A stretch of DNA of 41,041 nucleotides from an uncultured Flavonifractor sp. GTDB taxonomy: Bacteria > Bacillota > Clostridia > Oscillospirales > Oscillospiraceae. Shown piece after piece: positions 16,780 through 24,338 of this stretch (the stretch's first letter is position 1; each line of letters starts with the position of its first letter). The notes below the pieces were generated by a model. That model was not told the origin of the DNA, ran no database searches, and saw nothing but the letters and a program-made list of their open reading frames with translations. The translations under genes were made by a program, and so were the position numbers. Where the stretch lies: positions 1 to 41,041 of the forward strand of contig NZ_CALWXV010000076.1 in assembly GCF_944385615.1 (NCBI RefSeq). Direction: 5' to 3'.

Positions 16780-18033
16780 TTATATACTTCTGCTCAACGC
16801 ATAACGGCAATCAATTGTTTTTTCCATTTTTGTTGCTGCAAGCTCTAAAAACGAATCCCATGCGGTAATCATCGCAACAATATTTGAACAATTATAAACT
16901 TCTTCCGCAGAAGACAGATATTGAATGTTTATATCCGGATAAGCTCTCCTAAACTCCTGCATGGCCGCTGGATCAAATGCAACAATCTTGTTGTAGCCCA
17001 GATTTTGAAGTTCTTTTATAACTTTATATGCAGCACTATCTCTAACATCATCTGAGCCAGGTTTAAACGACAAGCCCAATATTCCTATTACATCATCACG
17101 ATGCTGCCCTTGTATAATTTTCTCTGCAACAATCTTAGCCCTATTTTGATTTGTCTCGATCACATGTTTAAGAATCGGCGGTTCAAAGCCCTTTGCAACA
17201 GATTGTGCAAATAATGCGCATGTATCTTTTGGTAAGCAATACCCTCCATAACCACATCCCGGATACACATAGCTCGTCATATCACAATGATTCCATCGTT
17301 TATCCATATGAAGGATATGAAACGCATCCGCTACATCAATTCCGCCAATTGTATCTGCAATATGGGACATTTCGTTTGAGTAGCTAATCATGGTTGCCAG
17401 AAGCGTATTGGATAGGTATTTAATAAACTCACTTGTGGTATATGAAACACAATAAATCGGTATTCCCATGGGCTCATACAGCTTTTTAAGCATTTTTTCA
17501 GACACGGTATCATTGCATCCCAGCACAATTCTGTCCGCATGGATAAAGTCATCCCAGCAATGCCCTTCCCGCAAAAACTCAGGATTATTGGCAATCCCTA
17601 TATGTTGCGCTACCTGTCCTTTGCCCTGGACGTAGGGATAAATTTTTTCCGCTGTTGTGGATGGTGGAATGGTCGATTTTGTTATGAGTATTCTATATCT
17701 TTCGTCCTTAATTGCAGCAATCGTTGTATCAATAGCGGAGAACAAATAAGTAAGATCCGCACTGCCTTCTTTTCCATAGGGCGTTCCAACACAGTAAAAA
17801 ATATATTCACTGTCTGAAACCGCCTGTTCTATGTCCTCTGTAATAATAAAATTTTTATTTAAGTGGTGTTTTAATTCATCCTCCATCTGAGGTTCCAGGA
17901 AGGGAAGTTTCCCGTTTTGCAACGTCTCCCTTCGCTGATGATCAACGTCAATACCGTATACTTTATATCCCAAATGGGCAAAACCAAGCGCAGTTGTCAG
18001 CCCTACAAATCCCAATCCAAAAACTGTTACCAT
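16780..18033 (-). CDS. Nucleotide-sugar 6-dehydrogenase (UDP-glucose dehydrogenase family)
   Basis: The protein has 417 residues. The NAD-binding site VFGLGFVGLTTALG is at 4-17. NPEFLREG at 150-157 and GYGGYCLPKD with catalytic Cys266 are the family signatures. LSFKPGSDDVRDS near 315 is the second nucleotide site. The family oxidises C6 of UDP- or GDP-sugars in two steps to a uronate. It overlaps the UXS-like gene by 7 nt, has a GGAGG RBS inside that gene, and so is coupled to it. The pairing dehydrogenase plus decarboxylase normally makes UDP-xylose. With RfbF beside them a CDP-sugar substrate is possible, which would be new. Confidence 0.88.
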   Translation of the reverse strand: MVTVFGLGFVGLTTALGFAHLGYKVYGIDVDHQRRETLQNGKLPFLEPQMEDELKHHLNKNFIITEDIEQAVSDSEYIFYCVGTPYGKEGSADLTYLFSAIDTTIAAIKDERYRILITKSTIPPSTTAEKIYPYVQGKGQVAQHIGIANNPEFLREGHCWDDFIHADRIVLGCNDTVSEKMLKKLYEPMGIPIYCVSYTTSEFIKYLSNTLLATMISYSNEMSHIADTIGGIDVADAFHILHMDKRWNHCDMTSYVYPGCGYGGYCLPKDTCALFAQSVAKGFEPPILKHVIETNQNRAKIVAEKIIQGQHRDDVIGILGLSFKPGSDDVRDSAAYKVIKELQNLGYNKIVAFDPAAMQEFRRAYPDINIQYLSSAEEVYNCSNIVAMITAWDSFLELAATKMEKTIDCRYALSRSI

Positions 18034-19115
18034 ATCAAATTTTCCTCCGGACTCTCTTTCAAAAACTGAAGAAAGCGACGCACGCCTTCATTTACAGAGA
18101 TTGTGGGAAGATATCCAAGGCATTCTTTTGCCTTACGAATACTTGGGCACCGACGTTGGGGATTATTCGTTAAATAATCCTTATCTTCCGATACGGCATA
18201 AACAACTTTTCCACCATACCCGAAAATCTCTCTGCCCTGTTCTTGATAGATCTCGGCCAGCTTGCTGATGGGAATCTCCGGTTTCTCAATTCCAATGTTG
18301 AAATAATCATACTTGCCATATAAGAGTATCTTTAAATACCCCGCTACAGCATCCGCAATATAACAAAATGTTCTGCTAGGGCTTCCATTGGATAAAATCA
18401 CAATATCCTTGTCTTCCAACACATTTTTTGCAAAATCAGCCGGGACACGCTTATCATTAATCTTCATGCCGGGGCCATAATTATTAAACGGGCGCACCAC
18501 ACCAATTGGCATGTTATATTCCTGGGAAAACAGTCTGCACATGGTTTCCCCAAATCGTTTTGCCTCGTCATAGCAGGCACGTGGTCCTGTGCAGCATACA
18601 TCCCCGTGATACTCTTCCTGAGTCGGTACGGCCTCTGGTGCAGGATCACCATAGATTTCACTGGAAGAAAAGAACAAAAATCCCTTAATATCTTTTTCCC
18701 GATAGAAATCCAGCAGGCTCCGCAATCCCCATATATTCGCATCAATGGTTTTAATCGGAAATTTACGATAAAATGTCGGTGAAGCAATGGATGCCATGTG
18801 AATAATATAATTGGCATCTACGGCCTCTGGGATCGTGGCAATATTGTCATGAATAATGTCAAATTTTTTCACAAGAAACTCTTGGGAAATTTCATCCATC
18901 CATCTAGGATACCCCAACATAAAATTGTCGAGGCAAATAACCTGTTTCAGATCTAGCTCTTTTCGAAACTGGTAAAGAAAATGGACCAGATAAAATCCTA
19001 AAAAGCCGGCGCAGCCAGTCAGAAGAATACGGGCTCCCTTCAACTGGTCCCGCTCATGAGGAGAGAGTTTGTCAAAGGTATACTGTAAATCTTCCGCTAA
19101 TTGTTTCGTTATCAT
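18027..19115 (-). CDS. UDP-glucuronate decarboxylase-like SDR (UDP-xylose synthase family)
   Basis: The protein has 362 residues. LLTGCAGFLG at 31-40 binds NAD. The active site reads SSSEIYGDP, with Ser152-Glu153 where 4,6-dehydratases such as RmlB or RfbG have Asp-Glu. TGPRACYDEAKRFGETM gives Tyr182/Lys186 and is close to the GPRACYDEGKR motif of UDP-xylose synthases. RPFNNYGPGM and NDKRVP also match that family. It should oxidise C4, decarboxylate C6, and release the pentose or 4-keto-pentose. The ATG at 19115 lies 5 nt after the rfbF stop. Its position between rfbF and the dehydrogenase is where a CDP-glucose 4,6-dehydratase would be expected. That role remains the alternative but the motifs favour decarboxylation. 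Confidence 0.8.
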   Translation of the reverse strand: MITKQLAEDLQYTFDKLSPHERDQLKGARILLTGCAGFLGFYLVHFLYQFRKELDLKQVICLDNFMLGYPRWMDEISQEFLVKKFDIIHDNIATIPEAVDANYIIHMASIASPTFYRKFPIKTIDANIWGLRSLLDFYREKDIKGFLFFSSSEIYGDPAPEAVPTQEEYHGDVCCTGPRACYDEAKRFGETMCRLFSQEYNMPIGVVRPFNNYGPGMKINDKRVPADFAKNVLEDKDIVILSNGSPSRTFCYIADAVAGYLKILLYGKYDYFNIGIEKPEIPISKLAEIYQEQGREIFGYGGKVVYAVSEDKDYLTNNPQRRCPSIRKAKECLGYLPTISVNEGVRRFLQFLKESPEENLIW

Positions 19116-19120
19116 ACCAT

Positions 19121-19894
19121 TCACCACCGCTTCCACTGCGCTTGATGTGTATTCCAAAGATACTCCAGACCCTCTTTATCTCTTAAAGTATCCATACACT
19201 TCCAAAATCCCTGATGTTTATATGCTGTCAGCTTTCCTTCCTGTGCCAGTCGCTCCAACGGTTCCCGCTCAAAAACAGTGTCGTCACCGTCTATATATTG
19301 GAATATGTCTGGTTCCAACACCATGAAACCAGCATTGATCCATCCGCCGTCTTCTTTTGCCTTTTCTGTAAATCTCCGTACAGTCTGGTCCTGGTCAATT
19401 TCCAAAACGCCAAAACGTCCGCCAGGCTGGATAGCCGTGATAGTGGCGTACTTTTTATTTTGTTTATGAAATTCCAACAGACGATTCAGGTCCACATCCG
19501 ATACGCCATCTCCATACGTCATCATAAATGGTTCCTGATCCAAGTATTTTTGGACACGCTTGAGCCGTCCTCCGGTCATGGTATTCAGGCCCGTATCTAC
19601 CAACGTAACTTTCCATGGTTCGGCCACATTATTATGAACGATCATCCGATTGTCATGAGCAAAATCAAACGTGACGTCGCTTCTATGCAAATAATAGTCT
19701 GCAAAATACTCTTTAATAATATAGCCTTTGTATCCGCAGCAGATAATAAACTCATTAAAGCCAAAGGAAGAATAATACTTCATAATGTGCCACAAAATTG
19801 GAGTATCCCCAATTTCAATCATGGGCTTTGGCTTTAAATGGCTCTCCTCACTAATGCGGGTACCCAAACCACCGGCTAAGATAACAACTTTCAT
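19121..19894 (-). CDS. rfbF: Glucose-1-phosphate cytidylyltransferase
   Basis: The protein has 257 residues, normal for the family. The nucleotidyltransferase signature VVILAGGLGTRISEES is at 3-18 with KPKPMIEIG at 22-30. YGDGVSDVD near 128 holds metal-binding aspartates, and GRFGVLEI, WINAGFMV and EGFWKCMDT-like GFWKCMDT follow. It makes CDP-glucose from CTP and glucose-1-phosphate in the cytoplasm, the entry to CDP-deoxysugars. Its ATG overlaps the stop of the glycosyltransferase upstream by 4 nt, and a GGAGG RBS lies in that gene. This is the best-defined reaction in the island and fixes the nucleotide carrier as CDP for at least one branch. Confidence 0.93.
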   Translation of the reverse strand: MKVVILAGGLGTRISEESHLKPKPMIEIGDTPILWHIMKYYSSFGFNEFIICCGYKGYIIKEYFADYYLHRSDVTFDFAHDNRMIVHNNVAEPWKVTLVDTGLNTMTGGRLKRVQKYLDQEPFMMTYGDGVSDVDLNRLLEFHKQNKKYATITAIQPGGRFGVLEIDQDQTVRRFTEKAKEDGGWINAGFMVLEPDIFQYIDGDDTVFEREPLERLAQEGKLTAYKHQGFWKCMDTLRDKEGLEYLWNTHQAQWKRW

Positions 19895-21993
19895 TGCAGG
19901 ATGCCTCCATCCAGTAAATAAGCCACCTTCTGATAGGCCGGGCTGGCCTTAAGTTGGACAACTGCCGGATCATCCGGCGGATAGCTGGCAAGAATCTGGT
20001 TGATCTGCGCTGCCAACGCCTGTAACTCTGGAGATGCAGGCGGGCATAATGCGGCAGGGTGCTCCAATAGGAAGGCAACCGCTTGTTTCATGACAGGTGC
20101 GGCATCTAAGGCAGCTCGCAACACTGCAGGATATTCTGAAAGTTGAGCACTTTGCGCAATTTGAGAGGCCTTTCCCACATGGAGCATAAACTGGTGCAGC
20201 CCAGGCAGTACATTCCAGTGCTCTGGCTGAGAAAGAAGCACAGGGTTGTAATAAGCAGGCAGATATCGCTCTGATAGAGAGACACACAGACGCATCAAGG
20301 CCGCGCTGGAAACCGCATCCTCCCAGGTTTCCCTGCGCAGCGCCGCAAGGGAAAGGTCAAAGAAAAATTGCAGTTGAGACACGTCCGCACAGTGCTCCAT
20401 CTGGGGATGAAGACCCAGGACTTTATGCGCTGCATCGGACCATGTCATTACAATCTCTCCCGCCAATCGGCGCAGAACATCTGAACTCAGTTGGAAAAAT
20501 ACGTTCGGGAGGGGAATCGCATATTCCAACAGGTGAGCCAAAACAGGCGCAGGAATATCCTGCCAATTTTCAACCTGCTCCATCCAATAGCCCGCTGTTT
20601 TAGGATCTGTACACTTCATCAACTGAACTGCCCGACCCAAATCGGTCTCCTTCAGCGGCTCAAAGAGCTCATATGCAGGACGCTCCGAACCATCCGCAAA
20701 CAGTTCACCAGCGGCCTGTACCAATTCTAGCCGTGAGGGAGACAGTTCTGTGTCTGTAAGAACCGGGGCCAAGCGGCAAACCAACCGCTCCACAGAAACC
20801 CCTGCCTGATAGAGTAGTTTTAAATACCCCAGAAAGCGCAGACATTCTTTCGGATCTTCCTCCGACAGGGGAGCGGCAACCAGTGCTCTCTCCATCTGCT
20901 CATACGCACCAAGCGCATAGAGACTGTTCAGATAGCTGATGAACGCTTCCCGCCGTGCGCTGGGCAGAGCGCCAAACAACTTGCTGACACAAAACTGGAG
21001 CAGCTTTGGCTCATGCTCAATACGGTCCAGGCCTTGCTGGTAAAGCGCATAATACCGCAATACGCCTGAGTGATTCCCACACTTATCATACCATTTTACA
21101 GCGAGAAATGATACATCAACCTGCGTATATAGGCTATCCGGGAAAATTTTCCTTGCTAGTATACTCCATTTCTCCTGCTCCTGGTTATGGCCATACATGG
21201 CAGCACAGCGTACAGAGAGGGAAACAACGGCCGGTCCAAATCGTTCCCACTCCCACTTCCACGGCTCCTCAGATGGTTTTTGTGCCACCAGCTCTATTCC
21301 CATTTGGGCAAAGCGCCAAGCCTCCTCGGGAAAAATCAAGGAAGACTCCAGGCACTGTACCATGCGCCGGCAGCTCAGCGGGAACTGCTGGATCAAACGC
21401 TCCAGAAGAGTCAGATTACGGCGGGCTTTCGCCTGTGCCTCTTCCGGTGTGGCGTAGGTATATCCATCGTGTCGAAGAATGGTCTTGGAAAGCAGACCAG
21501 AATAAAAGCCTGCTTCCCGCACAGGCCAATATTCGTGAATTGCCCCCTGATAGCGCAGGCCGGTATCCATGCGCAGCAGGCGTTCTGCTGGAAAATCGCT
21601 GTACTCTCCATCCATAGTACGGGTGGTATAGTTCCGCTGGAGCACCAGCAAAGAGGCCACGGTGGGGTTTTTATTTGGATTTTTTAAAAAGGCGATTAGC
21701 TCGTCCGGGTCATCCAGATACTCATCGGCATCGACGGTAAAATACCATGCACCCTGGCAGCGTTCCATGACCGCGTTGCGGGCGGCAGAAAAGTCATTGG
21801 GCCAAGTGAGGTCAAAGAGAAGATCGGCATAATGGGCAGCCACCGCCCTTGTGCCATCTGTAGAGCCGGTGTCCGCAATGACCAGCTCGCACGAAATTGC
21901 ATCACGCAGGGGCTGAAGCGCACGCAGGCATCGCTCGATGCTGCGGATGTCATTGCGTACGATCATACCGATGGACAACAGCGGCTTGCTCAT
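19891..21993 (-). CDS. SunS-like glycosyltransferase family 2 with long helical repeat region; candidate flagellin glycosyltransferase
   Basis: The protein has 700 residues. The GT-A domain fills about 1-230 (LSIGMIVRNDI, ADTGSTDGT at 40-48, DxD at Asp88-Asp90 in VDADEY, and the HEYWP segment near 175). The remaining 470 residues are helix-rich and TPR-like, which often binds protein acceptors. This architecture is common next to flagellin genes and in SunS, which glycosylates a peptide. It starts 102 bp downstream of the flagellin stop, behind a terminator, with AAAGGA as RBS. It is the first gene of the island and the most G+C-rich of it. It probably puts the first sugar on flagellin Ser/Thr; the acceptor is inferred. 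Confidence 0.8.
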   Translation of the reverse strand: MSKPLLSIGMIVRNDIRSIERCLRALQPLRDAISCELVIADTGSTDGTRAVAAHYADLLFDLTWPNDFSAARNAVMERCQGAWYFTVDADEYLDDPDELIAFLKNPNKNPTVASLLVLQRNYTTRTMDGEYSDFPAERLLRMDTGLRYQGAIHEYWPVREAGFYSGLLSKTILRHDGYTYATPEEAQAKARRNLTLLERLIQQFPLSCRRMVQCLESSLIFPEEAWRFAQMGIELVAQKPSEEPWKWEWERFGPAVVSLSVRCAAMYGHNQEQEKWSILARKIFPDSLYTQVDVSFLAVKWYDKCGNHSGVLRYYALYQQGLDRIEHEPKLLQFCVSKLFGALPSARREAFISYLNSLYALGAYEQMERALVAAPLSEEDPKECLRFLGYLKLLYQAGVSVERLVCRLAPVLTDTELSPSRLELVQAAGELFADGSERPAYELFEPLKETDLGRAVQLMKCTDPKTAGYWMEQVENWQDIPAPVLAHLLEYAIPLPNVFFQLSSDVLRRLAGEIVMTWSDAAHKVLGLHPQMEHCADVSQLQFFFDLSLAALRRETWEDAVSSAALMRLCVSLSERYLPAYYNPVLLSQPEHWNVLPGLHQFMLHVGKASQIAQSAQLSEYPAVLRAALDAAPVMKQAVAFLLEHPAALCPPASPELQALAAQINQILASYPPDDPAVVQLKASPAYQKVAYLLDGGILQ

Positions 21994-22023
21994 GGAGGGT
22001 TCATCCTTTCTCTAGTAAGAAAA

Positions 22024-22052
22024 ACGGGGCCGGCCAGAAGGACCGGCCCCGT
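22024..22052 (-). terminator. Rho-independent terminator of flagellin gene
   Basis: On the minus strand a G+C-rich stem (acggggccgg with its complement, extended by two pairs past a bulge) is followed by TTTTTCTTAC. It lies 42 nt after the flagellin stop and before the glycosyltransferase start. Readthrough or a separate promoter must feed the island; I see no convincing promoter in 22053-22094. Confidence 0.85.
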
Positions 22053-22094
22053 ACAGGGAGATCTTGTGATTGACTTGAAAGAAACAGGGATTGC

Positions 22095-23588
22095 TTACTG
22101 CAGCAGCTGCAGCACGCCCTGAGGCACGGAGTTGGCCTGGGCCAGCATGGCCTGGGCGGACTGAACCAGGATGTTGTTCTTGGTGTAGTCCATCATCTCC
22201 TCGGCGATGTCGGTGTCGCGGATGGTGGACTCGGCGTCCTGGATGTTCTCCTGCATGACGGACAGGTTGTTGATGGTGTGGTCCAGACGGTTCTGAGTGG
22301 CGCCCAGCGTACCGCGGATGTCGGAAACCACATTGATGGCGTCCTTGATCTTGTCCAGAGCCGCCTTGGCGCCGCCCTGAGAGCTGATATCCAGGGTGGA
22401 CAGACCCAGAGCCTTGACGTGAGCGTCATTGATGGAGACCTTCAGGTGGTTGTAGTCGTCGCTGGTGTCGCCGATCTGCAGGTTCAGAGCGCTGCCGCTC
22501 TTAGTCATGGTCGTAGTAGCACCAGGAGTGTTGAGGGTAATGCCGTTCTTGGAGGCGGCTACCGCCAAGGTAGTAAGATCCTTGAAGGTTGCGCCGTCAT
22601 TGCCGTCGGCGTTCTTGTTATAGGTGTACTTCACGCCGTTAATGTTGACGTAGTCGCCTTCACCAAAGGTACCGGACAGATCCACCGAAGCATCTTTGCC
22701 GGCAGTCTTAGTGCCCTCGGCAAACGATGCAGCAGTAATGGTTTGACCGTCCTCAGTGGTCAGGTTCAGAGAGATGCTCTTGATGTTGGCCTGGCCGGTC
22801 TTACCGTTGGTAGAGACAACGCCGCCCTCCTTGGTCTCAAACTTAACACCAGTACCGTCAACGCTGATGTTGAACAGGCTGCTCAGCTGGCTGTTGCTGT
22901 TCAGGGCGCCCACAATGTCGTTAATGCTGATGGCGCTGGCGGTAGTGAAGTCGGGGATATCCACCTCCACGGTTTGGGTGTCGCCGTTGCCATCCAGATA
23001 GCTGACCACCAGGCTGCCGGAGCCGCTGCTTACAGCAGTAGAGGCCGTATAGTTATAGGTTACCTCATTGTTGACAGCATCCGTAATAGTCAGGCTCTTG
23101 CCACCCACCAGGCCGCTGACGTTGTCGGCGGTGAACTGGAAGGGCTTGGCCACGGTGCTGGCGGACATGGAGCCGTCCAGCAGCTTGATGCCGTTGAAGT
23201 TGGAGGAGTCGGCGATACGGTCGATCTCGGTCTTGAGCTGATCCACTTCCTTCTGCATCTGAGCACGGTCGGTCTCGTTGTCGTAGGTGCCGTTGGCGGA
23301 CTGCTCAGCCAGGGAGTACATACGGTTGAGCATGTCGTGGACCTCGGTCAGAGCACCCTCAGCGGTCTGCACCAGGGAGATACCGTCCTTGGCGTTCTTC
23401 TGAGCGCCCTCCAGACCGGTGATCTGGGCACGCATCTTCTCAGAAATAGCCAGACCAGCGGCGTCGTCACCGGCGCGGTTGATCTTGTAACCGGAAGACA
23501 GCTTCTCCAGGTTCTTGGAGAGAGCGGAGTTATTGGTGTTGTAGTTGCGGTAGGCGTTCATAGCCATAATATTGTGCTGGATACGCAT
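22095..23588 (-). CDS. Flagellin
   Basis: The protein has 497 residues. The conserved N-terminal D0/D1 part (about 1-150) opens with [15 protein letters not shown], and the C-terminal part (about 400-497) ends with [12 protein letters not shown]. The middle 250 residues are variable and rich in Ser, Thr and Gly, suitable for surface glycans. It is the filament subunit, exported by the flagellar type III system. The start follows AGGAGGG with an 8-nt spacer; the longer frame upstream is leader. Residues Arg89, Leu93, Gln96 and Glu114 correspond to the TLR5-contact residues of Salmonella FliC. No other flagellar genes (fliD, fliS, csrA, fliW) are in the window. It is transcribed from a SigD-type promoter. 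Confidence 0.97.
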   Translation of the reverse strand: MRIQHNIMAMNAYRNYNTNNSALSKNLEKLSSGYKINRAGDDAAGLAISEKMRAQITGLEGAQKNAKDGISLVQTAEGALTEVHDMLNRMYSLAEQSANGTYDNETDRAQMQKEVDQLKTEIDRIADSSNFNGIKLLDGSMSASTVAKPFQFTADNVSGLVGGKSLTITDAVNNEVTYNYTASTAVSSGSGSLVVSYLDGNGDTQTVEVDIPDFTTASAISINDIVGALNSNSQLSSLFNISVDGTGVKFETKEGGVVSTNGKTGQANIKSISLNLTTEDGQTITAASFAEGTKTAGKDASVDLSGTFGEGDYVNINGVKYTYNKNADGNDGATFKDLTTLAVAASKNGITLNTPGATTTMTKSGSALNLQIGDTSDDYNHLKVSINDAHVKALGLSTLDISSQGGAKAALDKIKDAINVVSDIRGTLGATQNRLDHTINNLSVMQENIQDAESTIRDTDIAEEMMDYTKNNILVQSAQAMLAQANSVPQGVLQLLQ

Positions 23589-23771
23589 ATTGGATTCCCT
23601 CCTAATAAATTTCCGCATAACCGGCGCGTTCCTTCGCTCCGGTTCCAGTTACGGTGCGCGTTCTGTTATGGCCGCTGTGCGCACAACGGGCATAACAGAA
23701 CGTGCGGTACTATTTCAGCCGGCCCGTCGACCGAATGAAATCATGGGGTGTGCCAGAGGCAATTTGCCTTC
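23589..23771 (-). promoter_or_regulatory. Flagellin 5' leader (about 180 nt) with long hairpin and several GGA motifs
   Basis: Given the promoter at 23779-23805 the transcript should start near 23771, leaving a leader of about 180 nt. It contains a 50-nt rod-like hairpin at 23656-23705: a 15-bp outer stem with one mismatch, and an inner arm ending in the self-complementary tgtgcgcaca. Between it and the start codon the RNA carries GGA at several places (actGGAaccGGAgcgaaGGA, gcGGAaa, and the SD itself). In Bacillus, CsrA binds GGA sites in the hag leader, so similar control is plausible. No U tract follows the hairpin, so it is not a plain terminator. Confidence 0.5.
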
Positions 23772-23778
23772 ACTGCTT

Positions 23779-23805
23779 ATATCGGCAGATTTTCAAAAAA
23801 CGTTA
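23779..23805 (-). promoter_or_regulatory. SigD (sigma-28) promoter of flagellin
   Basis: On the minus strand TAAC is followed by exactly 15 nt and then GCCGATAT. The Bacillus SigD consensus is TAAA-N15-GCCGATAT, so there is one mismatch. It lies 191 nt upstream of the flagellin ATG and points at it, matching late-class flagellar regulation. Confidence 0.85.
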
Positions 23806-23879
23806 GGGTATTTTGAAAAAATTTTTTCTAATATCTGGTGCGGTGTTTTTTCACAATGCCGAACCCCCCGTCCACAAAA

Positions 23880-23909
23880 AGAACCGCCGGTCTGTTGACC
23901 GGCGGTTCT
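23880..23909 (-). terminator. Terminator of the SASP gene
   Basis: On the minus strand the perfect stem agaaccgccggtc with loop aaca is followed by TTTTTGTGG. It lies 40 nt after the SASP stop and about 75 nt upstream of the flagellin promoter, insulating the two. Confidence 0.85.
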
Positions 23910-23948
23910 TTCGCGATTACAGGACTTTTCTAGCCCAACAGGCGGTCA

Positions 23949-24155
23949 TTACTGACCGGTCATGCCCTGCTCGTAGGCCTGGATCATCTTCTTGACCATC
24001 TGGCCGCCCACGGAGCCGGCCTCACGGCTGGTCAGATCGCCGTTGTAGCCCTGCTTCAGGTTGACCCCCACCTCAGAAGCGGCCTCCATCTTGAACTTGT
24101 TCAGGGCCTCACGAGCGCTGGAAACCACGGGCTGATTGCTGTTGCTGTTGGACAT
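23949..24155 (-). CDS. Alpha/beta-type small acid-soluble spore protein
   Basis: The protein has 68 residues. The GPR protease cleavage region is KFKMEAASEVGV near 22-33, and the DNA-binding signature is SVGGQMVKKMIQAYEQ near the C-terminus. Such proteins coat and protect spore DNA and are degraded at germination. The ATG at 24155 has GGAG 10 nt upstream; the longer frame is untranslated leader. Expression should be SigG-dependent in the forespore; I could not find a convincing SigG promoter in 24156-24290. Together with flagellin it shows a motile, endospore-forming clostridium. Confidence 0.95.
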   Translation of the reverse strand: MSNSNSNQPVVSSAREALNKFKMEAASEVGVNLKQGYNGDLTSREAGSVGGQMVKKMIQAYEQGMTGQ

Positions 24156-24295
24156 GATGTTGCATCTCCTTTGCAATCGTTTTGTTGGATCAGGTGATCC
24201 GAACATAGCTTTGCCCAGCGCCGGTTTTCTATGCGAATTTTCGTTTTCCAATCCATGGCGTACAAAAATCAGCCAATTTCACCACAATAAGTGAA

Positions 24296-24323
24296 AAAGC
24301 GGTCGCCAGACGGCGGCCGCTTT
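24296..24323 (-). terminator. Terminator of the pncA-pncB operon
   Basis: On the minus strand aaagcggccgcc pairs with its complement (one G-T pair) around loop gtct, followed by a TTTTT run. It lies 16 nt past the pncB stop. Confidence 0.85.
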
Positions 24324-24338
24324 CCATGGACGGTATGC

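Noticed and set aside
18027-19115. Calling the SDR after rfbF a CDP-glucose 4,6-dehydratase (rfbG) from context
   Set aside because: The active site lacks the Asp-Glu pair of dehydratases, and the YDEAKR segment and flanks are those of UDP-xylose synthases. I kept this only as an alternative.
904-21993. Pseudaminic or legionaminic acid flagellar glycan locus
   Set aside because: No NeuB/PseI-type synthase, no PseB/PseC-type pair and no CMP-sugar synthetase is present.
22278-23738. 486-codon plus-strand open frame opposite flagellin
   Set aside because: Flagellin is certain; the opposite frame is low complexity and lacks an RBS.
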